DNA from: an uncultured cyanobacterium
Lineage (GTDB): Bacteria > Cyanobacteriota > Cyanobacteriia > Cyanobacteriales > Nostocaceae
NCBI GenBank assembly: GCA_903848645.1
Contig: CAINGU010000082.1
Location: forward strand, 1 to 64,000
Direction: 5' to 3'
DNA: 64,000 nucleotides
Of this stretch, positions 1 to 8,635 are shown in pieces. Each line of letters starts with the position of its first letter. The stretch's first letter is position 1. A model generated the notes under the pieces. It saw only the letters and a list, made by a program, of their open reading frames with translations. It did no database searches and was not told the DNA's origin. Made by a program: the position numbers and the translations under genes.

Positions 1-100
1 CGCTCACGATCCAGCGCATCACGAACGAGTGCCAGAACAGCTCCTCCATCGGCGGCACGACGATGGCGGCGCCGAAGATGCGCACCGTCAGCAGGCCCCA
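1..100 (-). other. GC-rich foreign segment with CPBP/CAAX protease-like fragment
   Basis: These 100 bases contain 67 G or C, far above the rest of the window, and the composition changes abruptly at base 100/101. The minus strand is open throughout and reads a peptide containing VVPPMEELFWHSFVMRW. This resembles the first conserved motif (EE followed by an aromatic-rich stretch and R) of CPBP/CAAX-type membrane proteases as found in GC-rich proteobacteria; the usual Arg after EELFW is His here. The piece has neither start nor stop and does not connect to the next gene. I infer a chimeric assembly end or contaminant read rather than cyanobacterial DNA. Recent horizontal transfer is possible but less likely, since the join falls one base after a neighbouring stop codon. 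Confidence 0.7.
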
Positions 101-101
101 A

Positions 102-1412
102 TTACCCATTTTTGTTATTAATTGGTAAAGTAATCACAAATTCTGAACCCTTTCCTAATGAAGAATTTACCTCAATATTACCTCCATGTTTTTCAATAAT
201 GATTTCTTTGACAATTGATAAACCTAAACCTGTACCTTGTCCTACAGCTTTGGTAGTAAATAAATGCTCAAATATCTTTTCTTGGGTTGTTGGTGACATC
301 CCGACTCCATTATCTTTGATTTCAATAATTACAGAATTACCATCTTCACTGAGACTAGTTTGAATATCTATTTTGTTAGGATTTGCTAAAATATTTGCTA
401 ATGTGCGTCCATAATTAGATTCGTCAATAGCATCAATGGCATTAGCCAATATATTCATAAATACTTGGTTTAATGGTCCACTAAAACATTGTATTAGCGG
501 TAATTTAGCATAGTTTTTAATTACTTGAATATCGGGACGATTAGCGGTAGATTTTAAACGATGTTTGAGAATAATTAATGTACTATTAATACAATCATGA
601 ATATTACAAAGAACTTGGCGATCGCTATCTCCTCTAGAAAATGTTCTTAAACTCGTAGTAATATCTCGAATTCTCAGTACACCTTCCTCCATAGAAGCAA
701 TCAAATTAGGTAAATCATCACGGATAAAATCTAAATTAATCTCTGATATTTCTGCTTGTAATTCGGGAACAGGCTGGGGATAATAAATTTTATAGAGATC
801 AATAATATGAAGTAAATCTTGTATATGTTCTATAGCGGGTTGCAAATTCCCGCCAATAAATCCTAAAGGATTATTAATTTCATGAGCTACTCCAGCCACT
901 AAATTCCCCAAAGCAGACATTTTTTCTTGCTGAACAAGTTGGGTTTGAGATGTTTTTAATTCTTCTAATGCTTGGGTAAGTGCCGATGTTCTTTCGGCAA
1001 CTCTAAACTCTAATGTTTTTGTGAAATTTCGTAATTGTAAATGGGTTTTGAGACGGGCTAATACTTCTGCCGATTGAAAAGGCTTAATAATGTAATCTAC
1101 TGCACCTAATTCAAAACCCTTAACCTTGCTATCTGTATCGGCCATACCAGTCATGAAAATTACTGGAATATCGCTAGTGCTGGGGTTACTCTTCAATCTT
1201 TTACAAATTTCAAACCCATCTATCCCTGGCATCACCAAATCTAATAAAATTAAATCAGGTGGTTTACATTCAACCTGTTGTAAAGCACTTTCTCCGTCAC
1301 TAGCTATAGCAACATCAAACCCTGAATACTTTAGTAAATCAGAAATAATTAGCAAATTGGTGTAGCTGTCATCCACTACTAAAATTAAACTATTTTCTTG
1401 TATAGTAGTCAT
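102..1412 (-). CDS. Response regulator-histidine kinase hybrid (REC-HisKA-HATPase)
   Basis: Soluble 436-residue signalling protein. Residues 5-125 form a receiver domain with phosphoacceptor Asp58 (LILLDLVMPG) and conserved Lys110 (IIKPF). A short coiled coil at about 130-165 leads to the dimerisation/phosphotransfer domain with His177 (GVAHEINNP). The ATPase domain has the N box (NILANAIDAID), G1 (DNGVGM), F box and G2 (GTGLGLSI). A receiver ahead of the kinase suggests an intermediate phosphorelay kinase driven by another histidine kinase. No membrane segment is seen, so it is cytoplasmic. It lies 163 bases downstream of a second response regulator on the same strand, a likely partner. Its kinase core resembles that of the GAF kinase at 39.5 kb (AHEINNP type). 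The stop codon TAA is one base from the foreign segment, and the C terminus (LPINNKNG) looks natural. Confidence 0.9.
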   Translation of the reverse strand: MTTIQENSLILVVDDSYTNLLIISDLLKYSGFDVAIASDGESALQQVECKPPDLILLDLVMPGIDGFEICKRLKSNPSTSDIPVIFMTGMADTDSKVKGFELGAVDYIIKPFQSAEVLARLKTHLQLRNFTKTLEFRVAERTSALTQALEELKTSQTQLVQQEKMSALGNLVAGVAHEINNPLGFIGGNLQPAIEHIQDLLHIIDLYKIYYPQPVPELQAEISEINLDFIRDDLPNLIASMEEGVLRIRDITTSLRTFSRGDSDRQVLCNIHDCINSTLIILKHRLKSTANRPDIQVIKNYAKLPLIQCFSGPLNQVFMNILANAIDAIDESNYGRTLANILANPNKIDIQTSLSEDGNSVIIEIKDNGVGMSPTTQEKIFEHLFTTKAVGQGTGLGLSIVKEIIIEKHGGNIEVNSSLGKGSEFVITLPINNKNG

Positions 1413-1575
1413 GCTTTTTATTAAGAGTCATACAGTAGTAGAACTCAAACTAACTAATCGGACAAATGACAAAAAAATCCTGCCGTTTTTGAGCTAAGTA
1501 CAACTTAGCATTGCTCAATCTATATTCTATCAGACTGAGGATTTTAGACGGCAAGAATAATTATTAAAAACAAAA

Positions 1576-2154
1576 CTACTTAATTTTCTGTTTAATGAAA
1601 GTCACAATTTGATTAAGCTGTTTTTTCAAGTTATCAATTTCTACTTGCATCTTCACAACTTTATCATTTAGTAAATTTATTTCAGCGGATGAATCTACCG
1701 TATTAACAGCAGTTATAACTGGGGTGGCTTGTTGGTTTGCAGTTATAACTGGGGGTGTGATTAAGTCTGGGCGCGGAATTTTGGACTTAATCATTGCTGA
1801 CTTAATAGCCCCAATCAGTTGCTTTTGATCAAAAGGTTTGCCCAAAAATTCAAAATATTCAAATGGTTCTATGAGTTTTTCCGTTACCTCTTCCTTACGG
1901 CCTGACATGATTACTAAAGGAATTTTCCGCAACTCTGGTTGTGCTTGAATATTTTGGAAAACTTCCCAACCACTCATTTTCGGCAAAAGAAAATCTAGCA
2001 TGATCAAGCTAACCTTTTCCTTGAGGATCAGATTGTATCCTTCCAACCCATCCTTTGCTTCGATTACCTCAAAATTACCCGGAGGTAACATTTCTCGTAC
2101 TTTTACTCTGACAACGGTAGTGTCGTCAATAACTAAAATTTTGTTACTTGCCAC
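1576..2154 (-). CDS. Single-domain response regulator with C-terminal coiled coil
   Basis: 192-residue receiver protein. The receiver covers residues 4-125 with acidic pocket Asp10-Asp11, phosphoacceptor Asp54 (LIMLDFLLPKM) and Lys106 (FLGKPFD). Instead of a DNA-binding output domain there is a linker (about 126-155, Thr/Pro/Val-rich) and a short heptad-like helix at about 158-190, probably for oligomerisation or partner binding. Start is GTG; an in-frame stop lies five codons upstream, so no longer form is possible. It is read in the same direction as the REC-kinase downstream and could be its phosphate donor or acceptor; that is inference from proximity. Confidence 0.85.
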   Translation of the reverse strand: MASNKILVIDDTTVVRVKVREMLPPGNFEVIEAKDGLEGYNLILKEKVSLIMLDFLLPKMSGWEVFQNIQAQPELRKIPLVIMSGRKEEVTEKLIEPFEYFEFLGKPFDQKQLIGAIKSAMIKSKIPRPDLITPPVITANQQATPVITAVNTVDSSAEINLLNDKVVKMQVEIDNLKKQLNQIVTFIKQKIK

Positions 2155-2487
2155 AACTGATTACTCTACTAAAAATTTTATGTTTAGATGGCTGATTGCC
2201 GATTGCTCTTAGGAATTCTCTCACTATATCCAAAATTTATGTAGATTGGGAAAGAGGATTTTATGGTGGAAATTTCAAAAACACAAGTATTGTAGGAAAC
2301 TTCTACTGACGTTCTCATCAATTTGTATCATAGTTATGTAGACTACACATCACTAACATCCTGTGCGGTTAAAAACTTCTTCACCCAAGTTGCCGGTTAG
2401 GGGTATGGTTTCCGCCACACTACAGCAATGTAATTCGTAATTACTCTCTCTTGACTTTTACCTCTTACCTAACTAACAAATCACTAT
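2155..2487. other. Intergenic region between response regulator and lipA
   Basis: Divergent promoter region of 333 bases serving the response regulator (minus) and lipA (plus). I see no tRNA, no convincing hairpin terminator and no gene-sized frame. Confidence 0.5.
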
Positions 2488-3384
2488 ATGAATTCTCCAC
2501 AACAAGTTGATATGAAGTCAGAAATTATGACTATGCCTAGCTGGTTGCGTCGCCCTCTTGGCAAAGCTAGTGAAATCTCTACTGTCCAACGTATCATTAA
2601 GCAGCGACAAATTTACACAATTTGTGAAGAAGGGCGTTGTCCGAATCGGGGTGAATGCTACGCCCAAAAAACGGCGACTTTTTTATTAATGGGGCCAACT
2701 TGCACCCGCGCCTGTGCTTTTTGTCAAGTAGATAAAGGTCATGCGCCCATGGCTTTGGATGATGAAGAACCGCAAAAGGTAGCGGAATCAGTACAGCTTT
2801 TAGGGTTGCGGTATGTGGTATTAACTTCTGTCGCCCGTGATGACTTAGCTGATGGGGGAGCAGGTCATTTTATCAAAACCATGGAAACTATTCGCCACAT
2901 CAACTCAGAAACTCAAATTGAAGTCCTGACATCAGATTTTTGGGGTAGTGGGGGTGTAGCAGTCCAACGTCACAGCCTAGAGATGATTGTCAAGGCTGAA
3001 CCAGCTTGTTTTAACCATAATGTCGAAACAGTCCGCAGGTTAACCCCGACCGTGCGCCGAGGGGCAAAATATGACCGCTCCTTGGCTGTATTAGCGACAG
3101 TTAAAGAATTAAATCATCAAATTCCTACAAAGTCAGGTGTGATGGTGGGACATGGAGAAACAATAGAGGAATTAATTCAGACAATGAAGGATTTACGATC
3201 TGTAAAATGCGATCGCCTCACCATTGGTCAATATATGCGTCCTTCTTTAGACCATCTCCCCGTCCAAAAATATTGGACACCAGCCGAATTTACAGAACTG
3301 GGCAATATAGCCAAGGAAATGGGATTTAATCACGTCCGTTCCGGTCCACTAGTTCGCAGTTCCTACCACGCTGGGGAGGAGTAA
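2488..3384 (+). CDS. lipA: Lipoyl synthase
   Basis: 298 residues. Radical-SAM enzyme that inserts two sulfurs into protein-bound octanoyl groups to make lipoyl cofactors for 2-oxoacid dehydrogenases and glycine cleavage. Both iron-sulfur motifs are complete: the auxiliary cluster [12 protein letters not shown] (Cys46, Cys51, Cys57) and the radical-SAM motif CTRACAFC (Cys72, Cys76, Cys79). The C terminus carries the family ending RSSYHA, whose serine binds the auxiliary cluster. Length fits the family. The start gives the usual short N-terminal extension before [10 protein letters not shown]; an internal Met at codon 9 or 14 is an alternative. Cyanobacteria often carry two lipA copies; which one this is cannot be told here. 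Confidence 0.96.
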   Translation: MNSPQQVDMKSEIMTMPSWLRRPLGKASEISTVQRIIKQRQIYTICEEGRCPNRGECYAQKTATFLLMGPTCTRACAFCQVDKGHAPMALDDEEPQKVAESVQLLGLRYVVLTSVARDDLADGGAGHFIKTMETIRHINSETQIEVLTSDFWGSGGVAVQRHSLEMIVKAEPACFNHNVETVRRLTPTVRRGAKYDRSLAVLATVKELNHQIPTKSGVMVGHGETIEELIQTMKDLRSVKCDRLTIGQYMRPSLDHLPVQKYWTPAEFTELGNIAKEMGFNHVRSGPLVRSSYHAGEE

Positions 3385-3457
3385 AAATTGACAATTGACA
3401 ATTATGTTTTCCTAACTAAGAAGATGTGTATAAAGTCTAGATTTATACCTATCTCCA

Positions 3458-3594
3458 GCGATTAGAAATCGTGGCTACACAGATAAAACCCACCTATTCC
3501 TTCGGAACGCTACGCGAACGTGGGTTAAAAATCTTAATTTTCTAGTAGTCCACGAAGGTGGACTTAGTTTGTGTAGTAGCGAATTATATTCGCC
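3458..3594. repeat. Dispersed hairpin repeat, copy 1
   Basis: Composite repeat made of small inverted repeats: GATTAGAAATC, an AACCCACC...GGTGGGTT-type hairpin and a GTCCACGAAGGTGGAC hairpin. The same order of blocks, with matching wording such as GGCTACACAG, occurs in reverse orientation at 35123-35222. It lies between lipA and psaX and has no coding capacity. Confidence 0.75.
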
Positions 3595-3700
3595 GGATAC
3601 TTTTAAAACATCCTCTTACAAAAACATTTTTAAAGAATTTGCAAAATTGGCGCGTGAGTTTGCTATTTCTTAAAAAGTCACTAAATTAGGAGAACCGCTT

Positions 3701-3820
3701 ATGACTGCTAAAGGCAAACCTGCTGCTAAACCTTCCTACGCTTTCCGTACTGGTTGGGCATTACTACTTTTGGCTGTTAACTTTTTGGTAGCAGCTTACT
3801 ACTTCCACATCATTGAATAG
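3701..3820 (+). CDS. psaX: Photosystem I 4.8 kDa subunit PsaX
   Basis: 39 residues, recognised from the PsaX pattern: a short Ala/Lys/Pro-rich N terminus, YAFRTGWALLLLAVNFLVAA, then YYFHIIE at the C terminus. PsaX is a single-span peripheral subunit of cyanobacterial photosystem I in the thylakoid membrane that contacts antenna chlorophyll and carotenoid. A good ribosome binding site (AGGAGAA, 3688-3694) sits a few bases before the ATG. The gene stands alone, convergent with natD 21 bases downstream. PsaX is absent from many cyanobacteria, so its presence narrows the host to lineages such as Nostocales or Thermosynechococcus. Confidence 0.93.
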   Translation: MTAKGKPAAKPSYAFRTGWALLLLAVNFLVAAYYFHIIE

Positions 3821-3841
3821 TTAGAAGTAGACTGGTGCTGC

Positions 3842-4711
3842 TCAAATCGTGCCTTTGAATAAACCCTTGGGGCGAATGAGCAGCACCAAAATCATGATCA
3901 ATAGGGCGACACCTTGTTTATACTGTGAACCTAGCCAAGGGGTGCTAACTTCCTGGGCAATACCAATGATCAAGGCTGCGGCGATCGCTCCGTAAGGGTT
4001 GCCGATACCTCCCAAAATTACCGAAGCAAATAAAGGTAAAATCAAAAACCAACCCATATTTGGACGCACCGCTGTAATTAGTCCGTACATACTGCCACCT
4101 AAAGAAGTAAATGTCCCAGCAATTACCCAAGTCCAAAGAATTACTCTATCAACATTAATACCAGAGACTCTAGCTAAATCTAAATCATCAGCCACTGCCC
4201 GCATTGCTTTACCAATTTTGGTATTTTGCAGCAAGTAGTGAAGGGATAAAATCGCTAAAATAGCTAATCCCAGTACCAATAATTGATTTTGCGGTACTCT
4301 TAATGTCCCAAATTCTAAAGCCGGGATAACAGGCAAATTATAATTTTGGTTTTTACCTCCCCAGAGAAAAATAATGCCATTGCGGAGGAATAAAGCCAGA
4401 CCGATAGAGATAATAATCAGTGTTGTCGAACTAGCACGGATAGACCGCATTTTTGACCACAGCAATTTTTCCGCTAGTAACATTCCCCCGACTGTTCCCA
4501 AGGCAGCCACAATCATTGACAACCAAATATTTAGACCCATACCATTGACCATGAGGGTCAAGTAAGCTCCCAATGTCAGAAAATCACCGTGAGCAAAATT
4601 AGATAACCGTAAAATCCCATAGGTTAAGGTCAGTCCGACCGCTGCTAGGGCAATAATGCTACCGACAGCAATACCGTTGATGATTAATTGAGCAAATTGT
4701 TGTATATCCAT
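3842..4711 (-). CDS. natD: Neutral/branched-chain amino acid ABC transporter permease, LivH type
   Basis: 289 residues with about eight hydrophobic helices and the LivH-family signature near the N terminus (LTLTYGILRLSNFAHGDF). It forms one of two membrane permeases of a HAAT-family importer with periplasmic binding protein, LivM-like partner and two ATPases; none of these is in the window, as is usual for the scattered nat genes of Anabaena. The C terminus (LIRPKGLF) matches the family. The symbol natD rests on family and length only. The start region shows the repeated word GAAGTT at 4717-4745 upstream, of unknown meaning. Confidence 0.85.
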   Translation of the reverse strand: MDIQQFAQLIINGIAVGSIIALAAVGLTLTYGILRLSNFAHGDFLTLGAYLTLMVNGMGLNIWLSMIVAALGTVGGMLLAEKLLWSKMRSIRASSTTLIIISIGLALFLRNGIIFLWGGKNQNYNLPVIPALEFGTLRVPQNQLLVLGLAILAILSLHYLLQNTKIGKAMRAVADDLDLARVSGINVDRVILWTWVIAGTFTSLGGSMYGLITAVRPNMGWFLILPLFASVILGGIGNPYGAIAAALIIGIAQEVSTPWLGSQYKQGVALLIMILVLLIRPKGLFKGTI

Positions 4712-4917
4712 AATTATGAAGTTACTGTGAAGTTATGAAGTTGCTGTTAAGAAAATGGGTAGTAAGTGATTTTATTCAATGATTTTTGGGATCTTCGTCA
4801 CATTCATCACTACCGATTATGAGTTATATATAAAAGGCATTCGTAAGTTAATATACATAAAGACTGTTTACATTTTTATTTGTGGGCAGAACATTTTTTT
4901 GAGCGGTCTAGTTGACC

Positions 4918-6759
4918 ATGCAACAATCTTCAAGCTTACCAGAACGGAACTCACAAATAGACGGCAAGCCACTTTTGTCAACAATTGAACATTTGCGGTA
5001 TCAGTTGTGGTTAGAAACCACCCTGAATAAGTTGCAGATTCGCCTCAAAGATTATCTAATTTCTGTGGCTACTACGAACTCATCAGGAATGGCTACAGAA
5101 GCGGAAATTTTGCAAATTGTTGTCAATGAACTTCATAAAGGTTTAAGTGATAGTCTCATTGGGTTTACCCAGTGTATCGTAGGCATTGCCCTATTTGAAC
5201 CACAGCAAACAGTTGGTCAAATCTCCTATATTTCCCATTCACCATCATTGACTGCCCCCAATTTAGAGGTAATACCCCAAACTGGGAAAAAGCTAACTCT
5301 GAGGGTCAATAAATCTATTAAGCTTAAAGACTTAGAGCAAATGGAGACTCAAGAATACCAAAGTGCTTGGTATTTATTTGAGAATACTAGGGGTCTAAAA
5401 GGATGGTTGATGATCAATACAAGCACTTTTTCATTTGATTGCAGGTTATTCAAGGATGCCTTTGCTCCTCTAAAATTGCAATTGATTACAAAAACTGTGG
5501 AAAATTGTCGTACAGCTTTAGTACAACTTCGACAAATACAATCTTGGCAGCAAAATTATCAACAGTTAGCTAATTTTAATCAGGAACTAGAACGCACGAA
5601 TCAACTCAAAAATCAGTTTTTGGCTAATACCAGTCACGAAATCCGCACACCCCTGAGTTCGATTATTGGTTTTACTCATTTACTATTAGCACAAGGTTAC
5701 GAACCTGACAAAGCCCGTCATCAAGAGTATTTACATATTATCCAATCTAGCGGTAAGCATTTACTCGGACTGATTAATGATATTTTGGATCTCTCAAAAA
5801 TTGAAGCTAATCAGCTAGAAGTACAATGGGAAATTGTTGATGTTTCTACTTTGTGCCGGAATGTTTTAGCTTTAGTGAAAGAGAAAGCAGCGAATAAAGG
5901 TTTAACACTGCGTTTAGAAATGGAGGCTGATGTTAAAAATTTGATAGCTGATCCTTTGCGACTCAAGCAAATGCTATTGAATTTACTGTTCAATGCAGTT
6001 AAGTTTACTACAAAAGGTACTGTGGGTTTACAGGTTGCTAATCAAGACGGATTTTTGCGGTTTACAATTTGGGATACTGGTACAGGTATCTCTGGTGAAG
6101 ATCAATCTCGACTATTTCAACCCTATAGTCAAGTAGTTAACCCCGCAGCCGGTCGTAATGAGGGGACGGGTTTGGGGTTAGTAGTGACTCAAAAATTGGC
6201 AGAAATTCACGGTGGTTTTTTGGAGTTAGAATCTGTAGTTAATCAAGGTTCTCGTTTTAGTATCCTACTACCAATTAAACCGACAGGGAAAGTTTTAGCA
6301 GCGATAGAAACAACAGCAGAATATGATTTAGAAGTAGTAACTCATCCTTGTGCTGATGACAATATGACTTCCCCACCGGTAATTTTGCTGGTAGAAGATG
6401 ATTTACCAAATGGGGAATTAATGGGAATTTATTTCAAAAGATTGGGATATCAAGTAAATTGGGTGAAAAATGGCGCGGAAATGTTGACTAATCTCCAAGA
6501 AATAGAACCAACAGTTATTTTAATGGATGTAAGTTTACCTGATGCCAATGGTTTAAACTTAGTGCAGCAATTACGAGAAAACCCCCAGTATCAGCACATA
6601 CCGATTATTGCTCAAACAGCAATGGCAATGAAAGGGGATAGAGAAACTTGTCTAGCTGCTGGTGTCAATGAGTATATTTCCAAACCGATTGATTTACAAC
6701 TTTTAGCCAGTCTGATAGCTAAATATAGTCAAATTATTTGTCATAATCAGGATTTATAG
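4918..6759 (+). CDS. Hybrid sensor histidine kinase (HisKA-HATPase-REC)
   Basis: 613 residues from ATG 4918; a TTG two codons upstream (4912) is also possible and neither has a strong Shine-Dalgarno. Residues 1-195 are a poorly recognisable, perhaps GAF-like, sensor region; a coiled coil (about 200-230) precedes the H box with His240 (NTSHEIRTPLSSIIGF). The ATPase domain shows NLLFNAVKF, DTGTGI and GTGLGLV. A C-terminal receiver (about 490-610) has phosphoacceptor Asp537 (VILMDVSLPD) and the lysine in YISKPID. No transmembrane segments: cytoplasmic. It stands alone between natD and larE and its signal is unknown. Confidence 0.9.
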   Translation: MQQSSSLPERNSQIDGKPLLSTIEHLRYQLWLETTLNKLQIRLKDYLISVATTNSSGMATEAEILQIVVNELHKGLSDSLIGFTQCIVGIALFEPQQTVGQISYISHSPSLTAPNLEVIPQTGKKLTLRVNKSIKLKDLEQMETQEYQSAWYLFENTRGLKGWLMINTSTFSFDCRLFKDAFAPLKLQLITKTVENCRTALVQLRQIQSWQQNYQQLANFNQELERTNQLKNQFLANTSHEIRTPLSSIIGFTHLLLAQGYEPDKARHQEYLHIIQSSGKHLLGLINDILDLSKIEANQLEVQWEIVDVSTLCRNVLALVKEKAANKGLTLRLEMEADVKNLIADPLRLKQMLLNLLFNAVKFTTKGTVGLQVANQDGFLRFTIWDTGTGISGEDQSRLFQPYSQVVNPAAGRNEGTGLGLVVTQKLAEIHGGFLELESVVNQGSRFSILLPIKPTGKVLAAIETTAEYDLEVVTHPCADDNMTSPPVILLVEDDLPNGELMGIYFKRLGYQVNWVKNGAEMLTNLQEIEPTVILMDVSLPDANGLNLVQQLRENPQYQHIPIIAQTAMAMKGDRETCLAAGVNEYISKPIDLQLLASLIAKYSQIICHNQDL

Positions 6760-6941
6760 GATTTAGGGATTTACAAGGTGATTTTTTGGATGATTTGTCT
6801 GTGATTTGTTAATTTGATTAGTTACTTCTAAATATCCTGAAAATCCTTTAATCCTGAACATCCTGATTCTGACAATATTTCTTGTATGGGACCGAGGATG
6901 ACTAAAATAGAAGTGGTTAGGCGTTATGGGGTTTTAGTCGG

Positions 6942-7766
6942 ATGAGTTGGACAGAAAAACTAGAGCAGTTAAAAGAGTTATTTACAGAAATGGATCAGGC
7001 TTTAATAGCCTATTCTGGGGGAGTTGATAGTACATTAGTTGCTAAAATTGCTTATGATGTGTTAGGCGATCGCGCATTAGCTGTAACTGCGGTTTCTCCT
7101 TCTCTATTACCAGAAGAATTAGAAGACGCGAAAATTCAAGCCGCAACTATCGGAATTTCTCATAAAGTTGTCCAAACACAAGAAATGGACAATCCCAATT
7201 ACACATCTAATCCCGTAAATCGGTGTTATTTTTGCAAAAGTGAATTACACGATACCCTCAAACCTTTGGCTTTAGAGTTGGGTTATCCTTATGTAGTGGA
7301 CGGTGTAAATGCAGACGATTTACATGATTATCGTCCCGGAATCCAAGCTGCAAAAGAAAGAGGTGCGCGATCGCCTTTAGCAGAAATCGGTGTGACTAAA
7401 GCCGAAGTTAGGCAAATTTCCCAACAACTGGGTTTACCTTGGTGGGATAAACCTGCTCAACCCTGTTTAAGTTCTCGCTTTCCCTACGGTGAAGAAATTA
7501 CCATAGCCAAATTACAGCGAGTAGGAAGAGCCGAAATTTATTTACGAACCCTGGGTTGGCAAAATTTACGAGTCCGTTCCGAAGGTGATACAGCTAGAAT
7601 TGAATTATCACCAGATAAAATTAAAGATTTTGTGATGACTACAGATTTACCAACTCTAGTATCCGCATTTCAAAACTGGGGATTTATCTATGTCACCTTG
7701 GATTTAGAAGGTTATCGTAGTGGTAAATTAAATCAAGTTTTACCTGAAGTCGCTTTAACAAACTAG
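6942..7766 (+). CDS. larE: ATP-dependent sacrificial sulfur transferase LarE
   Basis: 274 residues. PP-loop ATP pyrophosphatase with SGGVDST near residue 26 and the family hallmark QPCLSSRFPYG, in which Cys175 corresponds to the sulfur-donating cysteine of Lactobacillus LarE. LarE adenylates the pyridinium biscarboxylate mononucleotide and gives up its own cysteine sulfur to build the nickel-pincer nucleotide. Also conserved are CYFCK and GVNADD. No larB, larC or nickel transporter gene lies nearby, so the enzyme is an orphan here and could serve another sulfur-transfer reaction. Single-gene unit. Confidence 0.88.
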   Translation: MSWTEKLEQLKELFTEMDQALIAYSGGVDSTLVAKIAYDVLGDRALAVTAVSPSLLPEELEDAKIQAATIGISHKVVQTQEMDNPNYTSNPVNRCYFCKSELHDTLKPLALELGYPYVVDGVNADDLHDYRPGIQAAKERGARSPLAEIGVTKAEVRQISQQLGLPWWDKPAQPCLSSRFPYGEEITIAKLQRVGRAEIYLRTLGWQNLRVRSEGDTARIELSPDKIKDFVMTTDLPTLVSAFQNWGFIYVTLDLEGYRSGKLNQVLPEVALTN

Positions 7767-7827
7767 GGCGTATTCTTCTAAACTTGATGATTGTCAACTT
7801 TAGAACAATTTACAGCACTTCCCGGTG

Positions 7828-7946
7828 TTATGAGGTACATATCTAGCGGGCAAGACTTCTACTGAGCTTGTCGATAGCGCAGCGTGGCGTTAGCCATAGT
7901 ATGCCCGCACTACAAGAGTTTCATGATTCAACTTTGTACCTCATAA
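7828..7946. mobile_element. MITE-like element, copy 1 (119 bp)
   Basis: Bounded by perfect 12-bp inverted termini TTATGAGGTACA and TGTACCTCATAA, with a second nested pair AGCGGGCA/TGCCCGC(A). The interior holds the common block GATAGCGCAGCGTGGCGTTAGCCATAGT. Outside, TACAGC at 7811 and GCTGTA at 7959 form a further loose inverted pair. No ORF. A near-identical copy in the same orientation lies at 25786-25904. I infer a non-autonomous hairpin element. Confidence 0.8.
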
Positions 7947-8081
7947 GAGCGGAAACCGCTGTATTACATAATGGCATGAATAACTATAAACAAAAAAAAG
8001 CTGAAAAAGGCAAATAACTATTTATTAGTAATTATGAAATTATCCAAAATCTAGAAAAATCTCAACTTATAGCTTAAACCT

Positions 8082-8513
8082 TTACCCCAACCTTGGACGT
8101 ATTCCATAATGGCGATATTGCCAATAATCCCGCAAAATCCGGTCATGATCAAAGCATAAATTACCAGGAACACACCAAGGCTCAAAAATACCCACATTCT
8201 TAGCATCATCACCAGCAAAAGGTTCACCTATCGCTGTTGCTAAAAATACAATGCTAATCGTATGCTGACGGGGATCACGACGAGGATCAGAATAAACTAA
8301 AAACTGTTCTATTAACTCTACTTTTAAGCTTATTTCTTCCTCTGCTTCCCTGATTGCTGCCTTTTCTACAGGTTCACCGTAATCCACAAAACCACCGGGT
8401 AGCGCCCAACCTAAAGGTTGATTATGTCTTTCAATCAGGATAATTGGACGGTGAGGTCTATCAATTAATTCAATAATGATATCAACAGTGGGAGCAGGAT
8501 TTCTATAAGTCAT
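8082..8513 (-). CDS. NUDIX hydrolase
   Basis: 143 residues from the ATG at 8513 ([18 protein letters not shown]), the start chosen because it begins the NUDIX fold; the frame remains open to 8609 and a 175-residue form is possible. The NUDIX box reads [20 protein letters not shown] followed by EIS: the G-x5-E-x7-RE-x2-EE core is intact, with Ser in place of the usual Gly after EEI. Such enzymes hydrolyse nucleoside diphosphates linked to another moiety; the PLGWALPGG context resembles ADP-ribose or 8-oxo-dGTP type members, but the substrate is not determined. Divergent from malQ. Confidence 0.85.
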   Translation of the reverse strand: MTYRNPAPTVDIIIELIDRPHRPIILIERHNQPLGWALPGGFVDYGEPVEKAAIREAEEEISLKVELIEQFLVYSDPRRDPRQHTISIVFLATAIGEPFAGDDAKNVGIFEPWCVPGNLCFDHDRILRDYWQYRHYGIRPRLG

Positions 8514-8635
8514 ACAATTTAAAATTGTGAATTGTTTACGTATCAGCTTATTCTGACCATACCATGATAAATTCAAGGCGATAGCTTCTGGAGTCCGAAG
8601 GTATCCCATTCTGTTAGTTATATTTTAGGTTAAGT

